Below, piece by piece: positions 8,729-18,963 of a stretch of DNA of 64,000 nucleotides. The stretch covers positions 1 through 64,000 of the IMG/VR virus record IMGVR_UViG_3300042731_008016, one strand, 5' to 3'. Position 1 is the first letter of the stretch, and the number at the start of each line of letters is the position of its first letter. Position numbers and translations under genes: made by a program. This DNA is from a virus. The notes under the pieces were generated by a model. It searched no databases, was not told where the DNA came from, and was given only the letters and a program-made list of their open reading frames with translations.

Positions 8729-11700
8729 ATGGCACAAATAGGTGAACTACTAATCGCACTACAAGGAGATTCTAAAAGCTGGTCCAGCACAATGAAAACA
8801 GCTGGCCAAGATCTAAGAACACTTGTAAAAGAAAGTCAGAAAGCTGGACAAGAGCTTAATGATTTTAATGCCAAAACAGTCAACTTACTAAAAGGTTGGA
8901 AAAATGAAATTGGTGATGCCTATCGAAGTTTAGAAAAATCTCTCGATCCAGTAAAAAAAGGATTAGTAGAACAAGGCAAAGCTCTTAGTGTTAATCAAAA
9001 AGGCATCAATAAATTAGCTTTAGAAGCAGTTGTTGGTGCTGAGAAGATGAAGACTTTAAACGATAGTTTAAAAACCACATCTAATTCATTGTGGTTAATG
9101 AATCGAGGTCTTCAACAATTTGGCATCTCGATGACAACTGCCTTTACAGTTCCTATTTTAGCTGCAGGTGCACTATCAGTAAAACAATTTGCTGAATGGG
9201 AACAAGGAACACTTTCAATTCAAAGAGCTGCTGAAATTACAAGAACTGAAGCTGAAAATATTACTGAATCCTTTGTCAAAATTTCTCAACAAGTACCATT
9301 AACTGTCGAAGAACTTCAAAAAGCTGGTTATGCAGCTGCTCAGGCTGGTGTGACTGGTGAAGAATCGATCACTAACTTTGCCAAAGCTGCAACTATGCTA
9401 AGTAAGGTTGGCGGAGATGCGTTCAAAGACCTCCCTGTAGAAGACTTAGCCAATAAATTAGCCTATCTTGGTATTGCTTTTGGAGAAACTGGTGAAAATT
9501 GGAGTAACGTTAATAATTTAGCGTCTACTTTACTGGTTGTTGCAAAAGCCGTTCCAGGAGGATTATCGGAAATTATTGAGGCTATGAGAAGAGCTTCTGG
9601 TGCAGCTTCAACATTCGGTCTGTCATTATCTGACACTACCGCAGCCATGGGTACGCTCGTAGCTGCAGGTGTTCCAGCTTCAAGAGCTGGTACTGAATTC
9701 CAATCAGTATTACTAGATATGGCAACCAATGCAGATAAAGTTGCTCAATCATTGGGATACACAAATGAAAACATGAATGAATTCAAAGAGCGAATGGAAA
9801 CAGACATGCTTGGAGTTCTTGATGAATTAATTCAAAGATATGGTTTAGTTGATGGGAAAATAGATGAAACTCAACATTTACAAGAAATTTTTGGAAAAAC
9901 ATCTTTGAAAGCATTATTACCATTGATTGAAAATGTAGATTTGTTCCATGATTTGCAAGCCAGAGCTAATGGAGAAATGGAAAACGGAGCGTTGTTGGCA
10001 GCTGAATTTGCTGTTGAAGCTAATAGCTTGAGTGGAACATTCTCTGTCTTTAAAAATAATGTAGATGCTCTCAAAAAGGCAATTGGAGATGACTTAGCTC
10101 CCTATGTTAATTTATTTCTCAAAAGTGTTACTACAGGACTTCAAAGTGTAGTAGCATGGTGGGAAAAACTTAATCCCACTATTAAGGTTGCTATTGTAGC
10201 CTTTGCTGCCTTATTAGCCTTAATCGGACCATTAGCATTATTGTTAAATACTCTTTTTATAAGCCCAATTTTCAGTTTAAGTAGATTACTATCTGGTTTA
10301 GTTGGTTTAGTTATCGAACTTGGCGCTACTGCTTCAGCTGGAACAGTAGCAAGTGTTTCTATGAGTGGTTTAAGTGGGGCATTTGTAGCTGCTACTGGCG
10401 CTGTAGCATCATTGATTAAAGGAATCGCTATCTTAGCACTTCAATTAGGAACAATAGTGGCCATTATTGGAGTTGCAATTGCTGCAGTTTATTTATTGGG
10501 TAAAGCCTTTGGTATTGGATTTAAACTACCAAAAATGCCAGAAATTAAATTGCCTAAGTCTAAGGGAACTGGAGCTGGTGCAATAACCGATCTTGGTGGT
10601 CAAGAAAAATTAGCTCAAGTTGATGAAGATGCTGCTAAAGAAAGAGAAAAAGCCCTTAAAAAAGAAATGAAGGAAAAGAAAAAAGCTAGAGATAAAGAGC
10701 TAAAAATCATTGATAAAAATATTAAAGATTTCCAAAAAGTTAGCGACAGGGAAATTAAAGCAAGACAAAAATTAGTTGATGAACAAGAACAGGCTTTATA
10801 TGACAGACGAGAGCAGTGGGAAGATGAACAACGACTTGAACAAGAAAAAATCAGAATGCAAGAGGAAACTCTAGAAACTGCAAAAGAAACTCTTAAAAAA
10901 GCTAAAAAAGAACTTAATGCTTTGGAAGATGCTCAAGATGAACAAGTAGACTTGGCAGAAGATAAAGTTGATTATGCAGAAATGAATTTAAAGGCTGCTC
11001 AAGATGCTTTAAAAAGAGAAAAATTACTTGGTAAAGATGAATTTGATGCAAGCTATAGAGCTGCTCTAGAACGTGTCGAGGCATGGGAAGCAGCTACACA
11101 ATTGGCTAGAGAAAATGTAATTGCAGTTAAAAAAGAATATCAAAAACAAATCAATGCTCAAGAAGAAATTGTTGACGCTAATGAAGAACAAGTAGATTTA
11201 CAAACAAGTGCCTTGGATGATTTGAAAGATGCACTTAAAGAAAGAAAAGCTGTAGTTGATAAAGAAATTGATGTTCTTCAAGATGAGTTAAAAATCAGAC
11301 AAGATGCACTCAGTGATTATAAATCTAGTGCCGATGAAAAACTTGATTTATTACGTGAAGAAAAATCAGCTCGTCAAGAAGCTTGGGATGAAGAATTGGC
11401 TATTTTACAAGATCAATTAGATGCAGCTAGAGATTTTGCTGATGAACTAAGTAACTCTGGCATATCTGAACTTCCGAAAGCAACTCAGGGAGCAATTGAT
11501 AGTTTTGAAGCTCTTGATGCTGAATTCCAAAAACAAATTGAAGAAATGCAAACTGATATTAAAAAAGCAATGTCATTTGGTCCAGAAATAAAAGAGGGTG
11601 GATTAATTGCAGATTATAAAAATGCATGGGAAGGTGCTAAAGAACTAGCAGAAACAGAAGGTAAAAGTGCTGGACAAATATATGTCGAAGCAATGTGGGC

Positions 11701-12661
11701 CAGTCTAGTAGACACAGTTTCTAGCACTGTAGATGAAATTTTTGGTCAGTTAGTTTTTGGAGATAATATGGATGAAGCTAGAAAAATGGCAAAAGAAGAA
11801 GGTAAGTCATTTTCTCAATTGATATGGGAAGGAGTTAAGGAATGGTGGGAACGTGAAGTTAAAGAAAAATTTTCCAAATGGATTAATGAAAAAATTATCG
11901 ATCCAATAAAAGATATTTTACCTAATGTAAAACAAAAAGGAAAAGATATTATTGGAAACGTAGCTCAGGGAATTTGGGAAGGATTAATTTGGATAAAAGA
12001 CGCAGTTACAGCAATCGGGACTTGGCCTCTTGATGGAATAAAAAATATAATTAGTATAGCTAAACAATTTGGAAGAGAAATAATTGGAAATATTTCTCAA
12101 GGTATATGGGACGGACTAGATTGGGTTAAAACTGCAATTAATACTATTGGTGGTTGGCCGATGAACGAAATCAGAAATATAATTAACAATGCAAAAAATT
12201 GGGGTAAAGATATGATAGGTAACTTTGCCCAAGGAATTTGGGATGGTATGAATTGGGTTAAAGACGCAGTTAAAAATATGGCTAATTGGCTTAAAGGAAT
12301 TTTACATTTTTCCGAACCAGACTTTGGCCCCCTAAAGGGAATGAATGATTGGGGTAAAGACATGATTAAAACTTATATAGATGGAATTAAGAGTGAAATA
12401 CCAAATCTAGAAGACACATTAAATAAAATAAGCGTTAATAAAAATCTTGAAAATATTAATGGAAATGTTGGAAATTCATTTACTGGAATGGCCTCAAATA
12501 GCATAGCAGAAGGAAAAGTTGCACCAGCTATAGCTCAATCAACCTCAACAGTCAATAAAAATTACTATATTCAACCTGGTCAAATGATTGCAACCAGAGG
12601 TGAAGTTAGAAGTTTTGTGAGATTATTAAAAGAATATGACAAATTCGAAGAGGAAAGGTAA
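8729..12661 (+). CDS. Tail tape measure protein
   Basis: 1,310 residues, the longest complete gene of the tail block. Residues 100-480 resemble TP901-type tape measures (WEQGTLSIQRAAEITRTEAE; ASRAGTEFQSVLLDMATN). Hydrophobic segments follow at about 490-600 (AIVAFAALLALIGPLALLL and others), then a long Glu/Lys/Gln coiled coil at about 630-900. The C-terminal part carries three tandem units of about 40 residues built on IGNxAQGIWxGxxWVK. The protein sets tail length and is ejected ahead of DNA. The ATG overlaps the G-T end by a one-base gap. Confidence 0.9.
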   Translation: MAQIGELLIALQGDSKSWSSTMKTAGQDLRTLVKESQKAGQELNDFNAKTVNLLKGWKNEIGDAYRSLEKSLDPVKKGLVEQGKALSVNQKGINKLALEAVVGAEKMKTLNDSLKTTSNSLWLMNRGLQQFGISMTTAFTVPILAAGALSVKQFAEWEQGTLSIQRAAEITRTEAENITESFVKISQQVPLTVEELQKAGYAAAQAGVTGEESITNFAKAATMLSKVGGDAFKDLPVEDLANKLAYLGIAFGETGENWSNVNNLASTLLVVAKAVPGGLSEIIEAMRRASGAASTFGLSLSDTTAAMGTLVAAGVPASRAGTEFQSVLLDMATNADKVAQSLGYTNENMNEFKERMETDMLGVLDELIQRYGLVDGKIDETQHLQEIFGKTSLKALLPLIENVDLFHDLQARANGEMENGALLAAEFAVEANSLSGTFSVFKNNVDALKKAIGDDLAPYVNLFLKSVTTGLQSVVAWWEKLNPTIKVAIVAFAALLALIGPLALLLNTLFISPIFSLSRLLSGLVGLVIELGATASAGTVASVSMSGLSGAFVAATGAVASLIKGIAILALQLGTIVAIIGVAIAAVYLLGKAFGIGFKLPKMPEIKLPKSKGTGAGAITDLGGQEKLAQVDEDAAKEREKALKKEMKEKKKARDKELKIIDKNIKDFQKVSDREIKARQKLVDEQEQALYDRREQWEDEQRLEQEKIRMQEETLETAKETLKKAKKELNALEDAQDEQVDLAEDKVDYAEMNLKAAQDALKREKLLGKDEFDASYRAALERVEAWEAATQLARENVIAVKKEYQKQINAQEEIVDANEEQVDLQTSALDDLKDALKERKAVVDKEIDVLQDELKIRQDALSDYKSSADEKLDLLREEKSARQEAWDEELAILQDQLDAARDFADELSNSGISELPKATQGAIDSFEALDAEFQKQIEEMQTDIKKAMSFGPEIKEGGLIADYKNAWEGAKELAETEGKSAGQIYVEAMWASLVDTVSSTVDEIFGQLVFGDNMDEARKMAKEEGKSFSQLIWEGVKEWWEREVKEKFSKWINEKIIDPIKDILPNVKQKGKDIIGNVAQGIWEGLIWIKDAVTAIGTWPLDGIKNIISIAKQFGREIIGNISQGIWDGLDWVKTAINTIGGWPMNEIRNIINNAKNWGKDMIGNFAQGIWDGMNWVKDAVKNMANWLKGILHFSEPDFGPLKGMNDWGKDMIKTYIDGIKSEIPNLEDTLNKISVNKNLENINGNVGNSFTGMASNSIAEGKVAPAIAQSTSTVNKNYYIQPGQMIATRGEVRSFVRLLKEYDKFEEER

Positions 12662-12663
12662 AT

Positions 12664-12726
12664 ATGGCAAATAGAGATAAATTGGAAAGATTTATAAATG
12701 GTTTTAAAAATAATAACAAAAAATAA
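12664..12726 (+). CDS. Small ORF of 20 residues after the tape measure
   Basis: ATG with GAGGAAAGG just upstream encodes a basic peptide (MANRDKLERFINGFKNNNKK) before a TAA. Spacing and ribosome site look real, but so short an ORF could be chance. No homologue recognised. Confidence 0.35.
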   Translation: MANRDKLERFINGFKNNNKK

Positions 12727-12755
12727 ATTTAAGATTTTATAAAGGATAAATAAAA

Positions 12756-13127
12756 ATGCAAATATCTAAACCAACATTCGGTGTAGCAACATTACCATTC
12801 CCAGATATGGCTACTATAACTCCTGTTTGGGTCAGCGCTGATGTTACCACTCTAGGAGGAAAAACTAGACGAGACGTAATGGCAAGAAAGTACCAATATG
12901 TCTTACAATGGAGATATATAAAAGTAGATGCCTATGATGCTCTTGAAGCCATAGTTAATACTTTATCTCCAGCTACCTTCGTATATGGGAAATGGCCACA
13001 AAGCTCCACCCCAGGAGTAAGTTGTTTAGGATCGCTGTCACAAAGAAGACTAGAGGTTGGAACTGGTGATTCTAGTTACTACTCAAGTGTAACCCTAACA
13101 CTTACCGAAGTAAACAGTAGGATATAA
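12756..13127 (+). CDS. Small tail protein between tape measure and hub
   Basis: 123 residues, strand-rich (ITPVWVSADVTTLGGKTRRDV; YYSSVTLTLTEVNSRI). It lies where siphoviruses encode the distal tail protein but is short for that family, so I only infer a tail-tip role. The ribosome site AAAGGA is moderate. Confidence 0.65.
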   Translation: MQISKPTFGVATLPFPDMATITPVWVSADVTTLGGKTRRDVMARKYQYVLQWRYIKVDAYDALEAIVNTLSPATFVYGKWPQSSTPGVSCLGSLSQRRLEVGTGDSSYYSSVTLTLTEVNSRI

Positions 13128-13130
13128 ATT

Positions 13131-15611
13131 ATGGCACAATTAGATACAACTTCTCTTAATAATGATGAAAATTTGAAAGCTTATTATAAATTTAGTAGCG
13201 GTTCTGACACTACTGATTCATCTGGTAATGGTAATACTTTAACGCACGTTAACACACCAACTAATACTACGGGAAAATATGGGGAGGGTATGCTTTACAC
13301 TAGATCTAGTAATGAATACTCTTATGCTGGAGATACTGCAACACTTTCTATTACTGGAGATCTTTCATTTGTTTGTTGGGTAAAAATTAGTCAATTACCA
13401 TCAACAGCTGGAGATGATTTTCAATTTGGATCTAAATGGATTTCGGTGGCAGGTGATCGTTCCTATTTTTTTAGAATTAGGGATGATAATATTGGCGATT
13501 TTAGATATTCACAAACAGGTAGTGACCAAACCCAAGTACAAACGTCAGCTCCCTATTTTGTTGCAGATGATGTTGGTAATTGGGTTCATTTTGCGATAAC
13601 AATTGATGTATCAAGTCAGACGTTTGTAGTATATAAAAATGGATCACCAGTTTCTCTAGGAAGTGTTAGTGGAACTAATACCGCTATTAATGATTGCGAA
13701 ACAGCATTTGGTATTGGTGTTAGAGAAGTGGGTGGAACGCCAGCTGGACATATGGATGGAGTGATGGATGATGTAGCCATCTTTGATAGAATTTTAACTG
13801 ATGATGAAGTTGCAGAATTATATAGTCAAAGATTTACCATTAATGCAAAAGCACATTTGTTGACAGTTGGAACCCAAACAATTCAAGCTAAGGCTTACAT
13901 TTCAACCAACTATACAATTCAAACAATTCAAGCTAAGGCATATCTTTCAGAATTTGACCACACAACCCAAACAATTCAGGCAAAAGCTAAAATTATAGAA
14001 ATAACAGAAACCACTACTATAAGTGGATTACAGGCAGTAGCACGAATTATTCCATCACAAGCATTTCTAGATGAGGTTGATGCTACGGTTAGAGAAATAA
14101 ACTATAAACTTGAAATTCAATGGGATGGCTTTTCATGGACAGACGAATCAGACTATTTTGTAAGCGCAAAAGCAAATGAAAAATTATCAGAAACATCTGG
14201 AGAAGGAATTGCCTCAACCCTCGATGTGGAATTACAAAATACAACCGAAAGATTTACCCCAGGTAACACATCTTCACCAATTTATGCCTACTTGAAACCA
14301 AGGGTGGAGATAAAATTGTCGATGATAATGGGTGGCTATACATACAGAATGTTTACTGGATATGTGAAAAATATCCATCCAAGTTTTAGAACAAAAGTAT
14401 GTAGTCTCGAATGCTATGACAATCAAGTTTTAGTTTATAACAAAAGAGCTAATGGAATTGTTTATCAAGACAAAAGAAGTGACCAATTACTGACCACACT
14501 ATCTGAACTTGCTGGTTTAACAGAAGATCAATTTAGTTTTGATATTGGAACTCACATTGTTAACTTTGGTTATTTTGAAGATAGAAACGTATGGCCAATC
14601 ATGGGAGAAATTGCAGTAGCCGAGAGAGGAAGAGTTTTCTTTGACAGAGATGGAATATTAAAATTCTGGAATAGAGATAAATTACATAATAGACACGCAT
14701 CAACAACAATTACTTTAGCCGATCATATTACTGACTTAGATTATTCAGTAGCAGAACATGAAATCAAAAATGCTATTATTGTACAAGCCACTCCAAGAGC
14801 AAGTGCTGGAATTAAGGTTATTTGGTCAAGTGGTAACGCAGAATATCTAAATCCGTACACTGACACGCTTGTTTGGATTCCAGCTAATAATAGTCAGGTT
14901 GCCACTCTTGAGTTAGATGATCCATGTACAACGTTTATTACTCCAGTTAAAAACATAGACTATACTGCCAATAGTGCCCAAGATGGGACTGGAGACGATC
15001 TAACCGACAACATTGTTATTAATGAATTTATTAACTATGGAAATGCGGTTTTCATTAGTGTCTTAAATATCGGAGATACTGATGCTTACCTAACAAAATT
15101 CCAAGTAAGAGGAAATCCAGCTGAAATTTTGAAATGGATTAGAGTTACCTCTACAGACGATCAAAGCATCAATGCTTATGGACGACAAGAATTTAAAATC
15201 GAAAACAACTTTATTGATAGTGAAGATTCAGCACGAGAAATTGCTGAAGAAGAACTATATCGAAGAAAAGATTCAGTAAATTTGTTCAGAATTAATATAA
15301 TTGGAATTCCTCATTTATTGTGTGGTGACGTAATCAATGTCGAACACCAAAGTGGTGTTTTTAAAGAATTTATGATTGATGAAATGACTTGGGATTTAGA
15401 TGATGGTGGATTTAAACAAAAACTTACTCTAGTCAATCCTTATATCTTCCCAAATAGAAAGACAATTGATGCTAGAGCTAACATTGTAGCTGCATTAAAG
15501 ACAGTTGCATCAAAAGCTAGAATTAAAGGTGCTAAAAACATAGTCGCTAAAGGAAGTATTAAATTAACCACAACCAGAACGGTGACTGGTAAAGGTAAAA
15601 TTGGCGCATAA
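13131..15611 (+). CDS. Tail hub/tip protein with LamG-like lectin domain and repeat units
   Basis: 826 residues. Residues 1-230 are a LamG/concanavalin-like domain (LKAYYKFSSGSDTTDSSGNG; DGVMDDVAIFDRILTDDEVA). Residues 235-290 hold three 14-residue units (QTIQAKAYI). Residues 310-765 resemble the baseplate hub or gp44/gpD-like tail protein (ITDLDYSVAEHEIKNAIIV). The C-terminus returns to four repeat units (KTVASKARI). A glycan-binding domain on a hub suggests contact with the host surface. The fusion of lectin, repeats and hub is the odd point. Confidence 0.75.
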   Translation: MAQLDTTSLNNDENLKAYYKFSSGSDTTDSSGNGNTLTHVNTPTNTTGKYGEGMLYTRSSNEYSYAGDTATLSITGDLSFVCWVKISQLPSTAGDDFQFGSKWISVAGDRSYFFRIRDDNIGDFRYSQTGSDQTQVQTSAPYFVADDVGNWVHFAITIDVSSQTFVVYKNGSPVSLGSVSGTNTAINDCETAFGIGVREVGGTPAGHMDGVMDDVAIFDRILTDDEVAELYSQRFTINAKAHLLTVGTQTIQAKAYISTNYTIQTIQAKAYLSEFDHTTQTIQAKAKIIEITETTTISGLQAVARIIPSQAFLDEVDATVREINYKLEIQWDGFSWTDESDYFVSAKANEKLSETSGEGIASTLDVELQNTTERFTPGNTSSPIYAYLKPRVEIKLSMIMGGYTYRMFTGYVKNIHPSFRTKVCSLECYDNQVLVYNKRANGIVYQDKRSDQLLTTLSELAGLTEDQFSFDIGTHIVNFGYFEDRNVWPIMGEIAVAERGRVFFDRDGILKFWNRDKLHNRHASTTITLADHITDLDYSVAEHEIKNAIIVQATPRASAGIKVIWSSGNAEYLNPYTDTLVWIPANNSQVATLELDDPCTTFITPVKNIDYTANSAQDGTGDDLTDNIVINEFINYGNAVFISVLNIGDTDAYLTKFQVRGNPAEILKWIRVTSTDDQSINAYGRQEFKIENNFIDSEDSAREIAEEELYRRKDSVNLFRINIIGIPHLLCGDVINVEHQSGVFKEFMIDEMTWDLDDGGFKQKLTLVNPYIFPNRKTIDARANIVAALKTVASKARIKGAKNIVAKGSIKLTTTRTVTGKGKIGA

Positions 15612-15613
15612 TT

Positions 15614-16261
15614 ATGGGAACACAAGTAAAAGTACCAAGTGGTAGTAAGCCAGGAAGTAATTTTCCACCTGTTGAAGTTTTTGAGATAGGTACACCAGGA
15701 AAACCAGGTGAGCTTATTATCCACAACGGAAAACTATATATCTATAACGAAAATGGAGAAACCCTCATTGATGGGGGAATTATCCAGGCTGCTGCTATAT
15801 TGGCTAACTCAATTACCGCCGATAAACTTACTATTGGATCAAAATCGTTTAGCCATAATTTAACCTGGACAGCTACAGACCAAGACACAGCTTCTTGGAG
15901 CGCTGGCACAATCAAGCTTGCAGATGATGAAACTACGGCCATTAACGCTGGAAATACTGGGAACATAAATTACACAACTTTTATTTACTTCGATGGCACT
16001 AGTGTTTTGAAAACAACTACAAATTATGCAAATGCCGTAGGTGACAGTAAAATTTTGCTTGCAATTGTTGAAAAAGGACAATTGGGAGGTGGCTGTGCAA
16101 TTACTCCAATCCAGTCAGCGGGAACAACCATTGACGCTAATAAAATAGTTACTGGTAAAGTCCAGTCAGTCGATGGTCAAACATATTTCGATTTAAACCT
16201 AGGTAGGATGATTATTAATGATGATAGCAACGACATTATCCTAATAGGAAAAAAACCATGA
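15614..16261 (+). CDS. Tail tip/fibre protein A
   Basis: 215 residues. A basic start is followed by GTPGKPGELIIHNGKLYIYN and then IQAAAILANSITADKLTIG, a segment commonly seen in phage tip and central fibre proteins. It is closely similar to the next gene over residues 25-205 (SFSHNLTWTATDQDTASWSAG against KFIHNITWTAVDMNTASWSA), so the two are a tandem duplication. Its end overlaps the next start by four bases. Confidence 0.7.
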   Translation: MGTQVKVPSGSKPGSNFPPVEVFEIGTPGKPGELIIHNGKLYIYNENGETLIDGGIIQAAAILANSITADKLTIGSKSFSHNLTWTATDQDTASWSAGTIKLADDETTAINAGNTGNINYTTFIYFDGTSVLKTTTNYANAVGDSKILLAIVEKGQLGGGCAITPIQSAGTTIDANKIVTGKVQSVDGQTYFDLNLGRMIINDDSNDIILIGKKP

Positions 16262-17271
16262 GTATATTAAATAAAATACTGAGCGGAGCAAGATTTGCGG
16301 GAAAAACATTGGAAAAACTAGAAGTAGGTAAACCAGGAAAGCCTCCGCAATTACTTATCTATAATGGAAAAATTTATGTCTACAACTCTGATGGTCAGGC
16401 ATTAATTGATGCTGGTTTAATTTCTGCAAATGCTTTTTTAGTAAATTCAATTACAGCTGATAAACTATCATTTTCTTCTAAAAAATTTATCCATAATATT
16501 ACTTGGACAGCGGTAGATATGAATACTGCTTCCTGGAGTGCAGGAACCATTAAGTTTTCCGATGGAACTTTGGCTGATATTTTTGCTGGTACCACTGGAA
16601 ATATAACTGAAAAACAATACATTTACTTTGATGGAAGCTCAACCCTTAAAAAGACAAAATACTACAATTCAGCTGTTGGTGGAAACCATGTGATTTTAGC
16701 AATTGTTCAACCAACAACCGATCCAGATGGTAAATGTATTCTCTCAACCTTTTTTTCTACAGGAACTACTATTGACGGAGATTTAATTACTACTGGTAAA
16801 GTTCAATCAATCAATGGAAAAACTTTTTTTGATCTAAACAATAACTTTTTTAAAATTCATGATGGAATTAAGACTAGATTGGTAATTGGAAAGCTTGCAG
16901 AGGGCTCCTATGGCATTAAATTATCGCTTTTTAGTTATGATGCCTTAACTGATACCGATATTAACCATTTTGCTCTTTGGGCTGCCTCAGACGACGCTAA
17001 TGACAATGTTTTAATCAAAGAAAAGACAAGAGGAAGTGTTTCAGTTGGCGCTTCTAGCAGTCAAAATATTGCTCATGGGCTTTCATATATTCCACTTTGT
17101 TTGGTATTCGTTGAATCTGCAGCTGGAGTATATACAAAAGCATTTGGACAAGGAATTTCTTTAGCCGATCAGTATTATGAAATCGATGGTACTTATTTAA
17201 GACTATATAATGATGGAGGGTCAGCAAAAATTTTTAAATATTATATTTTTTATGACCGAATGACAACATGA
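16258..17271 (+). CDS. Tail tip/fibre protein B, paralogue with extra C-terminal domain
   Basis: 337 residues. The first 210 residues are a duplicate of the preceding protein. The extra C-terminal domain (FSYDALTDTDINHFALWAA, then AHGLSYIPLCLVFVE) recurs in the next two genes. A core shared between proteins with different ends is typical of receptor-binding tips. ATGA overlaps couple it to both neighbours. Confidence 0.7.
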   Translation: MSILNKILSGARFAGKTLEKLEVGKPGKPPQLLIYNGKIYVYNSDGQALIDAGLISANAFLVNSITADKLSFSSKKFIHNITWTAVDMNTASWSAGTIKFSDGTLADIFAGTTGNITEKQYIYFDGSSTLKKTKYYNSAVGGNHVILAIVQPTTDPDGKCILSTFFSTGTTIDGDLITTGKVQSINGKTFFDLNNNFFKIHDGIKTRLVIGKLAEGSYGIKLSLFSYDALTDTDINHFALWAASDDANDNVLIKEKTRGSVSVGASSSQNIAHGLSYIPLCLVFVESAAGVYTKAFGQGISLADQYYEIDGTYLRLYNDGGSAKIFKYYIFYDRMTT

Positions 17272-17672
17272 GCTATATAATCGCAATCGCTAAAAATGGA
17301 TATGATGCACCAAATGAAAATGATCCTGAAAACTTCATTTTTCATTCTAGTTATAATACTTTTAAGATTATTAGAACTGGAAAATTAACTATTTCTGTGG
17401 CTGCTGCTACTAACGGACAAAAATTCTACGAACCACATCGTCTAAGTTTTACTCCATTAGTAATGGCGTTTGCAAAGGAAAGTGGTTACGACCAAGTATT
17501 TCCTCCAAATACTGAAAATATTTATTCTTATGGAGCAATGGCAGGATTAATTGGAACTGGTTTAAAATTTGTATCAGTCTCATCAGATGGAACAAATTTA
17601 ATTTTTGAATTTGATAATTCTGGCGGAGAGAAAACAGTTTACGTTAGATATTATTGTTTGGAGACTATTTAA
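17268..17672 (+). CDS. Fibre-tip domain protein
   Basis: 134 residues made almost only of the domain found at the C-termini of the flanking genes: AKNGYDAPNENDPENFIFHS, then PHRLSFTPLVMAFAKE. It probably makes a stand-alone receptor-binding or tip subunit. Function is inferred from position and paralogy only. Confidence 0.65.
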   Translation: MSYIIAIAKNGYDAPNENDPENFIFHSSYNTFKIIRTGKLTISVAAATNGQKFYEPHRLSFTPLVMAFAKESGYDQVFPPNTENIYSYGAMAGLIGTGLKFVSVSSDGTNLIFEFDNSGGEKTVYVRYYCLETI

Positions 17673-17674
17673 TT

Positions 17675-18652
17675 ATGTCACAATATGATGAACAAGTATC
17701 AGCGTCAACAGAAGATGGAGCAACATATACTGGCTCTAATTATTGGAGTGTGTTAAATAATTATTTAGCTGTTGGAAATAATCAAGTTGGATTTTTCAGA
17801 TTTAATAATCTTCCAATGGGACAAGGTGCCACAATTGACTCTGCCTATTTCAAAGTTTGGACACATGAATATGGGTTTTCTAATTCAGTTCAATTAAAAA
17901 TTAGAGCTATTGACCAAGATGACACTGCAGCATTTCCATCAAGTAACGGAACCAATACAGATCCATTAAATAGACCAAGAACTAGCGCTGGTATTGATTT
18001 TGATTTTGATGGTACTCGAAATGTTTTGCGTACTTCACCTGATATTAAAACAGTCATTCAAGAAATTATTGATCGAGCGGGATGGACTGGTGGAAACGAT
18101 CTAGCGATAGTTTTAGAAAATGATGGTTCTGCCTACAATAATGAACTCTGGCCATACGATTATGGATCAGCTAAAGCAGCAGAATTAATTATTAACTATA
18201 CTGGAATCAGTACCCATCAACAACAAATATCTGCAGCTGCTCACATCATTAATCCAACTCTTGATTATGGCATTATAGTAATGAAGTCAACTTATGATGT
18301 CTTAACTGATAAGAATCCAGCACATCAGGTTTTCAATTCTGATTATGGAACATTAAAATACTTCGTAAGTGGTTCAGTAGAAATTTATTTGGCAGCTGGA
18401 TATTTAGCAGCAGTACAAAGTTACGAACATAATTTAGGTTATATTCCATTTGTAGAAGTTTATGCTGAAACAGTTTTAGCAAATAGATATCAGTATGCCC
18501 CTTATAGTGGGGCTGGAGCTACAGTCTTATATGGAGTAACTTATAGGATTACATCAACTCATATTTATTTTTATGCTGAGTCAACTGGATTTGCTGGAGA
18601 TACAACTTTTAAAGTTAAATTCTTTTTGTTCAGGAATGACTTAGACTTATAA
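17675..18652 (+). CDS. Receptor-binding-like protein with beta-sandwich domain
   Basis: 325 residues; ATG at 17675 chosen because GGAG lies 11 bases upstream, rather than an upstream TTG. Residues 1-175 resemble DNRLRE/CBM-type beta sandwiches (LPMGQGATIDSAYFKVWTH; GGNDLAIVLENDGSAYNN). Then comes one copy of the 14-residue unit (QQQISAAAHIINPT), and residues 200-325 are the tip domain shared with the two previous genes (HNLGYIPFVEVYAE). Last gene of the tail block, so probably host recognition. Confidence 0.65.
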   Translation: MSQYDEQVSASTEDGATYTGSNYWSVLNNYLAVGNNQVGFFRFNNLPMGQGATIDSAYFKVWTHEYGFSNSVQLKIRAIDQDDTAAFPSSNGTNTDPLNRPRTSAGIDFDFDGTRNVLRTSPDIKTVIQEIIDRAGWTGGNDLAIVLENDGSAYNNELWPYDYGSAKAAELIINYTGISTHQQQISAAAHIINPTLDYGIIVMKSTYDVLTDKNPAHQVFNSDYGTLKYFVSGSVEIYLAAGYLAAVQSYEHNLGYIPFVEVYAETVLANRYQYAPYSGAGATVLYGVTYRITSTHIYFYAESTGFAGDTTFKVKFFLFRNDLDL

Positions 18653-18670
18653 ATAAGTTAAAATGAAATT

Positions 18671-18949
18671 ATGATAATCTTTTACAACAAACAAACTGGC
18701 CGAATAATAGGCACGATTGAAGGTAGAATCCACAGCGATGAACAACTCAAAATGTGGATCGGAAGTCGTGAAGACAATGATAGGCTAGTATTTGATTGGG
18801 GAAAAAACGATGAAGGCGTTTATAAACCAAAAGTAAACGATAAGCAGCAGATGGAAATACTTGAAAAAGTTGATAAAGACCCTGCTAGTATTTATAATTT
18901 TGCTGTAGACATTACTACAAAAGATTTAACAAGCAATGATGCTAAGTGA
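18671..18949 (+). CDS. Hypothetical protein
   Basis: 92 residues, polar (MIIFYNKQTGRIIGTIEGRI). It lies between the tail block and the lysis genes with no strong ribosome site. Not recognised; position suggests a virion accessory protein. Confidence 0.65.
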   Translation: MIIFYNKQTGRIIGTIEGRIHSDEQLKMWIGSREDNDRLVFDWGKNDEGVYKPKVNDKQQMEILEKVDKDPASIYNFAVDITTKDLTSNDAK

Positions 18950-18963
18950 AAGGATTAACAATT

